Source: Myxococcales bacterium
GTDB taxonomy: Bacteria > Myxococcota_A > Polyangia > Polyangiales > Houyiibacteriaceae
Length of the DNA: 56,352 nt
Reading direction: 5' to 3'
NCBI GenBank assembly: GCA_029862185.1
Contig: JAOTXX010000018.1
Location: forward strand, 1-56,352
Below are positions 33,586-43,607 of the stretch, in pieces. The position numbers and the translations under genes were made by a program. Below the pieces are notes generated by a model. It saw only the letters and a list, made by a program, of their open reading frames with translations. It made no database searches and was not told the DNA's origin. Position 1 is the stretch's first letter; each line of letters starts with the position of its first letter.

Positions 33586-36159
33586 ATGGGGGTAGCTGGG
33601 ACGGCGCGAAAGAAAGACCACAGCCCGGTCATGCGCCAGTTTCTGCGCGCCAAAGGGCAGCATCCCGACGCGATCGTTTTCTTTCGGCTCGGAGACTTCT
33701 ACGAGATGTTCTACGAGGACGCGGTCCGGGCCGCCGGCATCCTCGACATCGCGCTGACCTCCCGGGGGACCGACCCTGACGGCAACAAGATCCCCATGGC
33801 GGGCGTGCCGCACCACGCCGCGGCCGGGTACCTCGCCGGACTGCTCCGGCACGGGGAGAAGGTGGCGATTTGTGAACAGATGGCCGAGCCTTCCGGCGCT
33901 CGTGGCGTCGTGCCGCGCGAAGTGGTTCGGGTGGTCACGCCGGGGCTCTGCCTCGAGCCCGACGCCCTCGACGCGCGCGCGGAGAACTTTCTGGTCGCCG
34001 CGACGCAGGACGGTGGCGTGGCGGCGCTCGAGCTGTCGACCGGCACGCTCAGAGCCTGTGTGCTCGAGCTCGGCCCGCAATGGGTGGGCGAGCTCGTACG
34101 CCTCGATCCCGCCGAAGTGCTCCTCGAATCGGGCGCGCGCGAGCTTCAAGCGCTCTGCAAGCAATGCCTGCCCAAGTCCGCCCTGCGAAGCGTGGAGCTA
34201 CGGCCTGACGCCGGACGTTTGCATGAATGGCTGAGCGCCGAGCAGGCCGCCGAGCTCTCGGGCGAAGCGCCCGCGGCCCGGGCCGCGTCGCTGGTGCTCG
34301 ACTACGCGAAGAAGCACAAGGCCGATTCACCGATCCACACGGCCACGCTGTACGCCGCGGGCGACCGCCTGGTCCTCGACGATGCGGCGGTCCGCAATTT
34401 GGAGCTCGTACGCACCTTGGACGGCGAGCGTCGGGGCTCGCTCCTTCATCTGCTCGACGAAACCAAGACGGCGATGGGCGCACGGGCGCTCCGGTCGCGA
34501 CTGCTCGAACCGCTGACCGACCTCGAGCGCATCCGGCGGCGCCATGACGCTGTGGAGCTCTTTTTCGCGGACGCGCGCAGCCGCGATCAGGCCAGGGCGC
34601 GACTCGCGGAAATCGGTGACATCGAGAGGCTTGCGGTGCGAACCGCGGTGGGGCTTGCGACGCCGCGAGACCTGGGCGTGATTCGAAACAGCCTCGCCAG
34701 CGCCGCGACGCTCCACCGAGACCTGTCCGCGCGCCCCGGCAGCGAGCTCGACGACTCGATGGCATCGCTCGAGGGGGTGGACCTTTGCACGGACGTGCTC
34801 GCCCTATTGCAGACTGCATTGGTCGACGAGCCGCCGGCGATCGAAAGGCAGGGCGGCATTTTCGCCGACGGTCACCTCGCCGAGCTCGACGAGCTTCGAA
34901 CACTGTCGACGACCGCCAAAGACATCCTCCTCGACCTCGAGCGGCGCGAACGAAAGCGCACTGGCATCGGTTCGCTCAAGATCAAGTTCACCCGAGTCTT
35001 TGGGTACTACATCGAGATCAGCAAATCCAAGCTCGACGCCGTCCCCGACGACTACGTTCGCAAGCAGACCATCGCCAACGGCGAGCGATTCATCACGGCG
35101 GAGCTCGCAGAGCTTCAAGACCGCATCCTGCACGCCGACGAACGTTCCCGCGCCCTCGAGTCCGCGGCGTTCCTGGACTTGCGCAAAAAGATTGGCGAGG
35201 AAGCGCCGCGGGTTCACCGGCTGGCCCGGGTCATTGCCGCCATCGACACGAGCGCGACGCTGGCGGAGGTCGCCCAGCGCCGCGGCTATGTCCGTCCCGA
35301 CATCAATTCCGGCCGAGCGCTCTTCCTCGAAGACAGTCGCCACCCCACCGTCGAATGCTACGCGGCCAAGGACGGCTTCGTGCCCAATACGATCGAGCTA
35401 GACCCCGAGGCGACGCGATTCATGCTGCTGACCGGGCCGAACATGTCGGGGAAGTCGACCGCCATGCGTCAAGCGGCGCTGGCGGTGATCATGGCCCAGG
35501 CGGGGGGGTTCGTCGCCGCCAAGAGCGCCCGGATCGGCATTGTCGATCGCGTCTACACGCGGGTCGGGGCGAGCGATCACCTCGCTCGCGGTCAGAGCAC
35601 CTTCATGGTCGAAATGATGGAAGCGTCCGCTATCCTGCGTGGCGCGACCGAGCGATCGTTTGTGATTCTAGACGAGGTCGGGCGCGGCACGAGCACCTAC
35701 GACGGGCTCGCGATCGCCTGGGCGGTGGCCGAGCACCTGCACGACGCAACGCGTTGCCGTACGATCTTTGCGACGCACTACCACGAGCTGTGCGAGCTTG
35801 CCGATCGCCTCCATAGTGCCGCCAACTACAACGTTGCCGCAAAAGAGCACGATGACAGCATGGTTCTGCTCCATCAGCTCGTTCCGGGCGGCTCGAATCG
35901 AAGCTATGGCCTGGCTGTTGCTAGGCTCGCAGGCGTTCCTCCGGTCGTGCTTGCCCGCGCGAAGGCGAAGTTGAAGGAGCTCGAGGCGCGAGCCGAGGCC
36001 AGCACAGCGCCTCAGATGCCCTTGTTCGACGCAGCGCCGCCACCTCGGTCTGAGCTCGAAGCCACTTTGGAAGCGCTCGACATCGAGCGGATGACCCCGG
36101 TCGATGCGCTGGTGACTCTGGCTCGCCTCCGCGACCTCGCGCGCCGCGACGAAGGGTAG
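33586..36159 (+). CDS. mutS: DNA mismatch repair protein MutS
   Basis: 857 residues, full length. The mismatch-reading F-x-E is F38-Y-E40 in RLGDFYEMFYEDA. The ATPase domain has Walker A GPNMSGKST (617-625), FMVEMMEASAILRGATERS with the family's STFMVEM motif, and DEVGRGTSTYDG. Recognises base mismatches and small loops and recruits MutL. It starts nine bases behind a lipoprotein gene, an unexpected place, and may also be transcribed from within that gene. Confidence 0.98.
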   Translation: MGVAGTARKKDHSPVMRQFLRAKGQHPDAIVFFRLGDFYEMFYEDAVRAAGILDIALTSRGTDPDGNKIPMAGVPHHAAAGYLAGLLRHGEKVAICEQMAEPSGARGVVPREVVRVVTPGLCLEPDALDARAENFLVAATQDGGVAALELSTGTLRACVLELGPQWVGELVRLDPAEVLLESGARELQALCKQCLPKSALRSVELRPDAGRLHEWLSAEQAAELSGEAPAARAASLVLDYAKKHKADSPIHTATLYAAGDRLVLDDAAVRNLELVRTLDGERRGSLLHLLDETKTAMGARALRSRLLEPLTDLERIRRRHDAVELFFADARSRDQARARLAEIGDIERLAVRTAVGLATPRDLGVIRNSLASAATLHRDLSARPGSELDDSMASLEGVDLCTDVLALLQTALVDEPPAIERQGGIFADGHLAELDELRTLSTTAKDILLDLERRERKRTGIGSLKIKFTRVFGYYIEISKSKLDAVPDDYVRKQTIANGERFITAELAELQDRILHADERSRALESAAFLDLRKKIGEEAPRVHRLARVIAAIDTSATLAEVAQRRGYVRPDINSGRALFLEDSRHPTVECYAAKDGFVPNTIELDPEATRFMLLTGPNMSGKSTAMRQAALAVIMAQAGGFVAAKSARIGIVDRVYTRVGASDHLARGQSTFMVEMMEASAILRGATERSFVILDEVGRGTSTYDGLAIAWAVAEHLHDATRCRTIFATHYHELCELADRLHSAANYNVAAKEHDDSMVLLHQLVPGGSNRSYGLAVARLAGVPPVVLARAKAKLKELEARAEASTAPQMPLFDAAPPPRSELEATLEALDIERMTPVDALVTLARLRDLARRDEG

Positions 36160-36212
36160 CGAAGCGCCGCGGACGGTGTACCTCCGGTGAAGCGGCTGTT
36201 ACCATTCGCGCC

Positions 36213-37280
36213 ATGGACGATCGTCTTGGCCGGATCACCGCAGCGCTCGAAGAGGCGGACCGGCAGCTCGTGAGCGCTCTCAATGCGCGCGCGCGAGCGA
36301 TTCGCGAGTACACCGCGCTCCGCGAAGACGCCGGAGACGAACCACTTCGACTGCCGAAGAAAGCGACGGTCATCAACAGCGCGCGCGCACTCGCAGACGA
36401 GTTCCCGGAGTCGAGCATCGAGCCCGTGTTTCGCGAAGTCCTGTCCGCCTGCACCGAGCTGATCACACCCGACGTGGTCGCGTACTTCGGCACACCGGGC
36501 GATCTCGCGCATGCCGCCGCCCGCGACTACTTCGGTCACGCCCCGAGCTTTCGCCCGACCGAGACAGTCTCGGCCGTCCTCGAAGCGGTACTGCACGGCC
36601 ATGCGACGTTTGGTGTGGTTCCGCTCGAAACGTCGACCGACGGGGCAATTACCGCGACGCTCACGGGCCTGGTGGACACCGACGCCAAGCTCTGCGCGGA
36701 GCGCGTCGCTCCGCTTCGCTACCAGCTGCTGTCGCAGTCCGGCGACCCCGCTCAGGTGATCAAGATCTACGGCTCTGCGCCAGCCATCGCAGCGTGCGAG
36801 CGGCAGCTGCGCTCGCGTTACCCGGACGCGATCCTCGTCGACGTGCAGTCCGGCGAGGCCGCAGCGCTCTTTGCGAGCGGCGACCATCGATCCGCAGCCC
36901 TCGGCTCCCCGCTTCTCAAAGAGCTGCACGGCCTCGAGCTCATCGAGGATCGACTCGAAGACGACTCCAATGTGGTCACGCGCTTCGGCATCGTGGGTAA
37001 TCGCCTTCCATCCCGTACCGGGAAAGACCGCACCTTCGTCGCCGTGGCGCCCGGTGACGAGCCCGGCGCGCTCCACCGGGCTCTCAAGCCCCTGGCGGAC
37101 CGCGAGATCAACCTGACCCGTATCGAGTCGCGCGCCTCGACCGGAACCCAATGGCGACACGTGTTCTTCCTCGAGATGGACGGTCACATCACCGACCGCA
37201 AGATCCTCACCGCGGTCGAGGAGCTGCGCCGCATCTCCCGTTATGCCAAGGTCATCGGAAGCTATCCTCGTTTGAGCTGA
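36213..37280 (+). CDS. pheA: Prephenate dehydratase with N-terminal chorismate-mutase-like and C-terminal ACT domains
   Basis: 355 residues in the P-protein order. 1-80: AroQ-like helix LGRITAALEEADRQLVSALN. About 88-265: dehydratase with AYFGTPGDLAHAAA, VVPLETSTDGA and TRF at 256-258. About 270-350: ACT domain with PGALHRALKPLADREINLTR. The dehydratase makes phenylpyruvate, and the ACT domain usually senses Phe. The AroQ half lacks the usual Arg-Glu pair before the second helix (LPKKATVINSAR instead) and may be inactive as a mutase. It heads pheA-hisC-aroA-cmk. Confidence 0.88.
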   Translation: MDDRLGRITAALEEADRQLVSALNARARAIREYTALREDAGDEPLRLPKKATVINSARALADEFPESSIEPVFREVLSACTELITPDVVAYFGTPGDLAHAAARDYFGHAPSFRPTETVSAVLEAVLHGHATFGVVPLETSTDGAITATLTGLVDTDAKLCAERVAPLRYQLLSQSGDPAQVIKIYGSAPAIAACERQLRSRYPDAILVDVQSGEAAALFASGDHRSAALGSPLLKELHGLELIEDRLEDDSNVVTRFGIVGNRLPSRTGKDRTFVAVAPGDEPGALHRALKPLADREINLTRIESRASTGTQWRHVFFLEMDGHITDRKILTAVEELRRISRYAKVIGSYPRLS

Positions 37281-37289
37281 CCGATCCCC

Positions 37290-38390
37290 ATGAGCGACCT
37301 CGCGGCACCCCACATTCTCGCGCTGACGGCGTACGAGCCCGGCAAACCCGAAGACGAGCTCCGGCGCGAGCTCGGCATCGACGACGTGGTGAAGCTCGGC
37401 TCGAACGAGAACCCGTACGGCCCTTCGCCGAAGGCCGTCGAGGCCTCGAGAGCCGAAGGCATCCCACTCGAGCGTTACCCCGACCCCAGAGGCTACGAGC
37501 TCAGGGAGGCGCTTGCGGCCCATCACGGCGTGCCTTCGGACCAACTCTGTCTCGGGAACGGCTCGAACGAGCTCATCGACTTGATCTGCCGCGTCGTTGC
37601 AAGCCGCGGCGATCACGCTGTCTTCGGGCACCCGTCGTTTCCCTGCTATCGAATCGGATCGGTTGCCCAGGAGCTGCGCTTCACCGCCGTCCCGCTTCGC
37701 GACGACCTGCATTGGAACGTCGATGATCTGCTCGACGCCGTGACTCCCGAAACCAAGCTTCTCTTCGTCTCGAACCCGAACAACCCGACCGGCGGCTACA
37801 TCGCCAAGCCAGAGCTCGAGCGGCTCCTGCGTTCGCTGCCAAAGCGCGTCCTCGCGGTCATCGACGAAGCCTATGTCGAGTACGCGGACGCCGAGGATTT
37901 CGCCCCGGCAACCGAGCTGCGCGACACGCGCGAGCGGCTGGCGATTCTTCGAACCTTTTCGAAAGCCTATGGGCTTGCTGCGCTCCGCGTGGGCTACGTG
38001 CTTGGAACGACGGAGCTCGTCTTCGATCTCAACCGTCTGCGCGCACCGTTCAACGTCGGCACGCTGGGCCAGGTCGCCGCCAAGGCCGCTCTCGGCGACC
38101 AGGCGCATCTGCGCAGGAGCGTCGCGGCCACGGTCCGCGAACGCCGCAGGCTCGGCGAAGCGTTGGAGGCAGCGGGCCTCCGCATCGCGCCAAGCCAGGG
38201 CAATTTCGTCTTGCTCAACGTCCAAAAGGCGGGCAGGGCGGTCTACGAAGACCTGCTCCACGAAGGGGTGATCGTGCGCGCCATGGGCCCGCCTCTTCAA
38301 TCCTGGATTCGCGTCACCGTGGGCAAGCCCGAGGAGAACGAGCGCTTTCTCCATTCGCTCGAGCGCGTGCTACAGGGGTCGCGTGTCTAG
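37290..38390 (+). CDS. hisC: Histidinol-phosphate/aromatic aminotransferase
   Basis: 366 residues, fold type I PLP aminotransferase of the HisC group: KLGSNENPYGPSP, GNGSNELIDLICR, NPNNPTGGYI, IDEAYVEYA, and the PLP lysine K225 in TFSKAYGLAALRVGY. HisC enzymes convert imidazole acetol phosphate to histidinol phosphate, and many also transaminate phenylpyruvate and prephenate. The position between pheA and aroA, away from other his genes, suggests the aromatic role here, but the sequence alone does not decide. Nine bases follow pheA; its end overlaps aroA by eight. Confidence 0.9.
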   Translation: MSDLAAPHILALTAYEPGKPEDELRRELGIDDVVKLGSNENPYGPSPKAVEASRAEGIPLERYPDPRGYELREALAAHHGVPSDQLCLGNGSNELIDLICRVVASRGDHAVFGHPSFPCYRIGSVAQELRFTAVPLRDDLHWNVDDLLDAVTPETKLLFVSNPNNPTGGYIAKPELERLLRSLPKRVLAVIDEAYVEYADAEDFAPATELRDTRERLAILRTFSKAYGLAALRVGYVLGTTELVFDLNRLRAPFNVGTLGQVAAKAALGDQAHLRRSVAATVRERRRLGEALEAAGLRIAPSQGNFVLLNVQKAGRAVYEDLLHEGVIVRAMGPPLQSWIRVTVGKPEENERFLHSLERVLQGSRV

Positions 38391-39756
38391 TCACCCGTCG
38401 AGCGGAGAAAGAAAGCGCTACCGGGTCCGCCGTTCCGGGCCGCTTCGCGGCAGCGTCCAGGTGCCCGGCGACAAATCGATCGGCCATCGCAGCCTCATCT
38501 TCGGCGCGTTGGGCCGCGGCCGCTCCCGCATCACCGGCCTGTCCGAAGGCCTGGACAACGCGGCGACACGCCAGGCGTTCCGCTCGATGGGCGTTGCAGT
38601 CGACAGCACGAGCGAAGCCACCACGGTGCATGGCGTGGGCCTCCACGGACTCCGAATGCCCGGCGACGTGATCGACTGCGGCAACTCAGGCACGACGATG
38701 CGGCTGCTGGCCGGCCTCCTGAGCGGCCAACGTTTCGGCACGCGCATGGTCGGCGACGAGTCGCTCACGCGCCGCCCGATGGGCCGCGTCATCAAGCCAC
38801 TACGCGCCAGGGGCGCCCATATCGCAGGCAGCGCAGGGGCCAAGCCCGACGAGCTTTACCCACCGATCTCAATCGCGCCCTTGGTCGAGGGCGAGGCCCT
38901 AAAGGGCATCGAATACGCCATGCCCATCGCCAGCGCCCAGGTGAAGAGCGCGCTCCTTCTCAGCGGTCTCTACGCGGGTGCGCCGACGGCGATCGAGGAG
39001 CCCGTGCTCTCCCGCGATCACACCGAGCGCATGATGCTTGCCCTCGGCGTCCCCCTCCAAACCGCCGGCGCTTCCGTCGTTCTGGACCCGAACCTCGAAT
39101 GGGCCGGAGGTTGGGAGCCGTTCGACTGGCATGTGCCTGGGGATCCATCGAGCGCCGCATTTCCGCTGCTCGCTGCCGCGATGGTGCCGGGCAGCCAGGT
39201 GAGCGTGGGCGACGTGTGCGTGAACCCGACACGCACCGGCCTCTTCGATTGGTTGCGTTTGCTCGGTGCGAACGTATCGCACCGATCGAGCGGACACGGC
39301 GCAGGCGATGAGCCGATCGCGGAAATCAGCGTCGCGCACCGCGCGGTTCGTGGCTCGGTCGCCGCCGGCGAGCTGATCGTCCGCATGATTGACGAGATCC
39401 CGGCGGTCTGCGCGTTGGCCGCCGTGTCCAAGGGCCAAACCGAGATTCGGGATGCCGGCGAGCTGCGGGTCAAAGAGAGCGACCGCATCGCCACGATGGC
39501 GCGCGTCCTCCAAGCCTTCGGCGTCCCATGCGAAGAGCTTCCCGATGGCATGATCATCACCGGGGGCGCTCCGCTCCGCGGCGCAACGATCGAAAGCCGG
39601 GGCGACCACCGCATCGCCATGTCCGCGGCGTTGCTCGGGCTCTTGGCCGAGGGCGAGTCGGTGATCGAAGGCGCCGAGGCGGTCGACACCAGCTTCCCGG
39701 GCTTCGTGGCGCTCATGGGATCGCTCGGAGCGAACATCACGGAGGAAACACAATGA
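38383..39756 (+). CDS. aroA: 3-phosphoshikimate 1-carboxyvinyltransferase (EPSP synthase)
   Basis: 457 residues with a GTG start overlapping hisC. Joins PEP to shikimate 3-phosphate, the sixth step of the shikimate pathway. Motifs: GSVQVPGDKSIGHRSLIFGAL, DCGNSGTTMRLLAGLL, GDESLTRRPMGRVI, ASAQVKSALLLSGLYA and RVKESDRI (here LRVKESDRIATMARV). The last part, GDHRIAMSAALLGL, is also intact. The motif pattern around NSGTT with DKSI-H resembles class II as much as class I enzymes, so glyphosate sensitivity is not predicted. ATGA overlap with cmk. Confidence 0.97.
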   Translation: MSSHPSSGERKRYRVRRSGPLRGSVQVPGDKSIGHRSLIFGALGRGRSRITGLSEGLDNAATRQAFRSMGVAVDSTSEATTVHGVGLHGLRMPGDVIDCGNSGTTMRLLAGLLSGQRFGTRMVGDESLTRRPMGRVIKPLRARGAHIAGSAGAKPDELYPPISIAPLVEGEALKGIEYAMPIASAQVKSALLLSGLYAGAPTAIEEPVLSRDHTERMMLALGVPLQTAGASVVLDPNLEWAGGWEPFDWHVPGDPSSAAFPLLAAAMVPGSQVSVGDVCVNPTRTGLFDWLRLLGANVSHRSSGHGAGDEPIAEISVAHRAVRGSVAAGELIVRMIDEIPAVCALAAVSKGQTEIRDAGELRVKESDRIATMARVLQAFGVPCEELPDGMIITGGAPLRGATIESRGDHRIAMSAALLGLLAEGESVIEGAEAVDTSFPGFVALMGSLGANITEETQ

Positions 39757-40430
39757 CCCGGCCGCGCCCAGTCATCGCCATCGACGGCCCAGCCGGCGTG
39801 GGAAAGAGCACCACCGCTCGCGTTCTCGCGCAGCGCCTCGGCTACACCCTGGTCGACACCGGCGCCCTCTATCGCGGCGTTGCACTCGCTGCCCGCGACC
39901 GGGGCATCGCTTGGGACGACGAAGCCGCCGTCGCCGCCGTCGCCGTTGAGGCGGACCTTGGCTTTGCGCCACAAGATGACGGAACCCCTCGACTTTTGAT
40001 CGATGGCAGAGATCGGGCGGACGAGATTCGGACCCCGGAGATGTCCGCCGGAGCAAGCCAGGTGAGCGCCTATCCGGGCGTCCGCCGCGCATTGCTCGAG
40101 ATGCAGCGCGATCTGGGCCGCGAGGGCGGCGTGGTGCTTGAGGGCCGCGACATCGGCACCGTGGTCTTCCCGGATGCCGAGGTGAAGCTCTTTCTGACCG
40201 CCTCCGCCGAAGAGCGAGCCCGGCGACGGGTCGAGGACCTGCAAAACCGCGGGACGGACGCCGACTACGACCAGATCCTGGCCAAAATCCGGTCCCGCGA
40301 CGAGGCGGACTCCACCCGGGCCATCGCTCCCCTGCGCCCCGCCGAGGACGCCGTCATCCTCGACAGCACCAGCCTCGACCTCGAATCGGTGGTCCAACAC
40401 GTGCTCGAGCTCGTCCACGCCTGCAATTGA
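39753..40430 (+). CDS. cmk: Cytidylate kinase
   Basis: 225 residues from ATG 39753, overlapping the aroA stop. Phosphorylates CMP and dCMP. Walker A GPAGVGKST at 12-20, then YTLVDTGALYRGVALAARD, VSAYPGVRRALLEMQRDL, the CMP-binding VVLEGRDIGTVVFPDAEVK and LTASAEERARRRVEDL with DSTRAIAPLRPAEDAV. A longer in-frame start lies inside aroA and is not credible. The order aroA-cmk-rpsA is widely conserved in proteobacteria. Confidence 0.96.
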   Translation: MTRPRPVIAIDGPAGVGKSTTARVLAQRLGYTLVDTGALYRGVALAARDRGIAWDDEAAVAAVAVEADLGFAPQDDGTPRLLIDGRDRADEIRTPEMSAGASQVSAYPGVRRALLEMQRDLGREGGVVLEGRDIGTVVFPDAEVKLFLTASAEERARRRVEDLQNRGTDADYDQILAKIRSRDEADSTRAIAPLRPAEDAVILDSTSLDLESVVQHVLELVHACN

Positions 40431-40472
40431 CACCCCCAAACTCCCCTGCTACCCAGGCACTCCCCTGCATTT

Positions 40473-40494
40473 CCGGGGGTCTTCGGAGGCCCGG
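40473..40494 (+). promoter_or_regulatory. Leader hairpin between cmk and rpsA
   Basis: CCGGG (40473-40477) pairs with CCCGG (40490-40494) around two G-G mismatches and a C-TTCG-G tetraloop (81-86 of the 404xx block). Two direct copies of ACTCCCCTGC (40440-40449, 40459-40468) precede it. The rpsA start has only a weak, distant GGAAG (40525-40529), as in E. coli where S1 controls its own leader. Regulatory role inferred. Confidence 0.4.
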
Positions 40495-40542
40495 CCAGGT
40501 GTGCCGCGCCCTGACGAACGCACCGGAAGCAGCGAATATTAC

Positions 40543-42384
<1,842 letters not shown>

Positions 42385-42418
42385 GGGTTTGGTCCTAGAG
42401 GCCAACCACATACAGACG

Positions 42419-42450
42419 CGGGCCCGCTGCTCTTCGATGAGCCGGGCCCG
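42419..42450 (+). terminator. rpsA terminator hairpin
   Basis: CGGGCCCG (42419-42426) pairs with CGGGCCCG (42443-42450), extended inside by GCTC/GAGC around TTCGAT. It lies 35 bases after the rpsA stop. The following T tract is weak (AAGTCGCTTGTGG), so termination strength is uncertain. Confidence 0.6.
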
Positions 42451-42490
42451 AAGTCGCTTGTGGGGGGGGTGGTTGATGGGCTTGGGGCCT

Positions 42491-42693
42491 GGTTTGGTTT
42501 AATTACATCGCCCCCCCCCCCCCACCCGTAATCCTCCCTGGCGCGGCATTCGCTTTGCTCTGCCTTGCCGGCGCATTCGCGCCGGGCTTCGCCCGTTGGG
42601 CTCGCGCTGCCGCCTGCTGTCTTATGGGGGTTGCTCCTGTGCCGCGCTTCTACACAAATGGATATGAATGGAGGGGCGCGGAAAAAGCGCCCC
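42491..42693 (+). repeat. Type 2 intergenic repeat, copy D, ending in a type 1 left arm
   Basis: Starts GGTTTGGTTTAATTACATCG, then a run of C, CACCCGTAATCCTCCCTGG, and three hairpins. These are GGCA/TGCC near 42545-42564, CCGGCGC-ATTC-GCGCCGG (42568-42585) and GCCC-GTT-GGGC (42591-42601). It ends with ATGGA and GGGGCGCGGAAAAAGCGC (42673-42690), the left arm of a type 1 repeat. The rest of type 1 is missing; GGGGCGC/GCGCCCC (42673-42693) now forms a solo hairpin. It fills the junction of converging rpsA and the PP2C gene, five bases from the PP2C stop. Confidence 0.8.
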
Positions 42694-42698
42694 GGTCG

Positions 42699-43454
42699 CT
42701 ACCGCACGCTAACCACAATAGCGGTAATATTATCCCGCCCGCCGCGCGAGTTCGCCACGTGGATGAATCGTTCGGCGGCGCCCTTGGGCCCCATGTCGAT
42801 CACGTCGGGTATCTCGCCTTCTTGCAGGTAGCCGTGGAGCCCGTCCGAGCAGAGCAGGTACGCGTCCGATGGCTGGACCTCGAAGAAGCCGGTGTCGACT
42901 TGAACGTATTCGCGACTTCCAACCGCGCGGGTGATCACATTGCGGTGTGGTGATCGGGCGGCTTCCGCCTCGGTGATGATCCCCTGCTGCAGCTGCCAGG
43001 CAACGAGGGTGTGATCCTCGGTGAGCGGTTGGGCGCTGCGGTTGCGGATCAAATAGATTCGACTGTCCCCGACCTGCGCGGTGATGCCGTAGTCGCCGCA
43101 CATCGCGAGCACCGACAGGGTCGTCCCCATGCCTTGCTGCTGGGGGTCGTGCTGCGCCAAACCGAACACCATGTACGTCGCGGCTTGCACCGCGCTTTCG
43201 ACGATCCGGATGGCTTGGCGGAGCGACTCCTCGCTGGTGTCGCCCTGAGCGACGCGATCGAGCGGTTCGTGGCCGCGGCGGACCATGCCATACACCGTGT
43301 CGACGGCTTCCTGGCTTGCGATCTCGCCGGCCGCGTGGCCGCCCATCCCGTCCGCGACGACGTACAAGCCGAGCTCGTCGTCGACCATGAACGCATCCTC
43401 GTTCAACTTCCGGCGCTGTCCGACGTCGGTCAGTCCCGCACTGTGATATTGCAA
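42699..43454 (-). CDS. PP2C-family protein phosphatase (Stp1/PrpC type)
   Basis: 251 residues. Removes phosphate from Ser and Thr of proteins, the counterpart of Hanks kinases. Metal-binding motifs are complete: KLNEDAF with E19-D20, VADGMGGHAAGE (D35-G-M-G-G), GMGTTLSVLAM, GDSRIYLIR, CSDGLHGYL and the C-terminal GGRDNITAIVV. No membrane segment, so cytoplasmic. Divergent from the TPR-like gene over 153 bases. It could act on substrates of the kinase at 27807, though nothing links them directly. Confidence 0.95.
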   Translation of the reverse strand: MQYHSAGLTDVGQRRKLNEDAFMVDDELGLYVVADGMGGHAAGEIASQEAVDTVYGMVRRGHEPLDRVAQGDTSEESLRQAIRIVESAVQAATYMVFGLAQHDPQQQGMGTTLSVLAMCGDYGITAQVGDSRIYLIRNRSAQPLTEDHTLVAWQLQQGIITEAEAARSPHRNVITRAVGSREYVQVDTGFFEVQPSDAYLLCSDGLHGYLQEGEIPDVIDMGPKGAAERFIHVANSRGGRDNITAIVVSVR

Positions 43455-43607
43455 CCCATCCCCGTTCGTCCGTGGCGGCCGCCGAGCGACGCGCGCGTTC
43501 CCAGGTTAGCGAAAAAGGGCTGCCTCCACCAAGAAGAGCGTCGAAATCGGGCTTTGCGTGCCGCTACGGCGCTGACAAGCAAGTGCCGGCTGCTAAGCTC
43601 GGCCCGC

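Noticed and set aside
36012-38354. 780-residue minus-strand frame
   Set aside because: Lies opposite the end of mutS, pheA and most of hisC, all with clear motifs on the plus strand.
43011-43607. N-terminal extension of the TPR-like gene
   Set aside because: The extra 199 codons lie antisense to the PP2C phosphatase gene; ATG 43608 is the first plausible start outside it.
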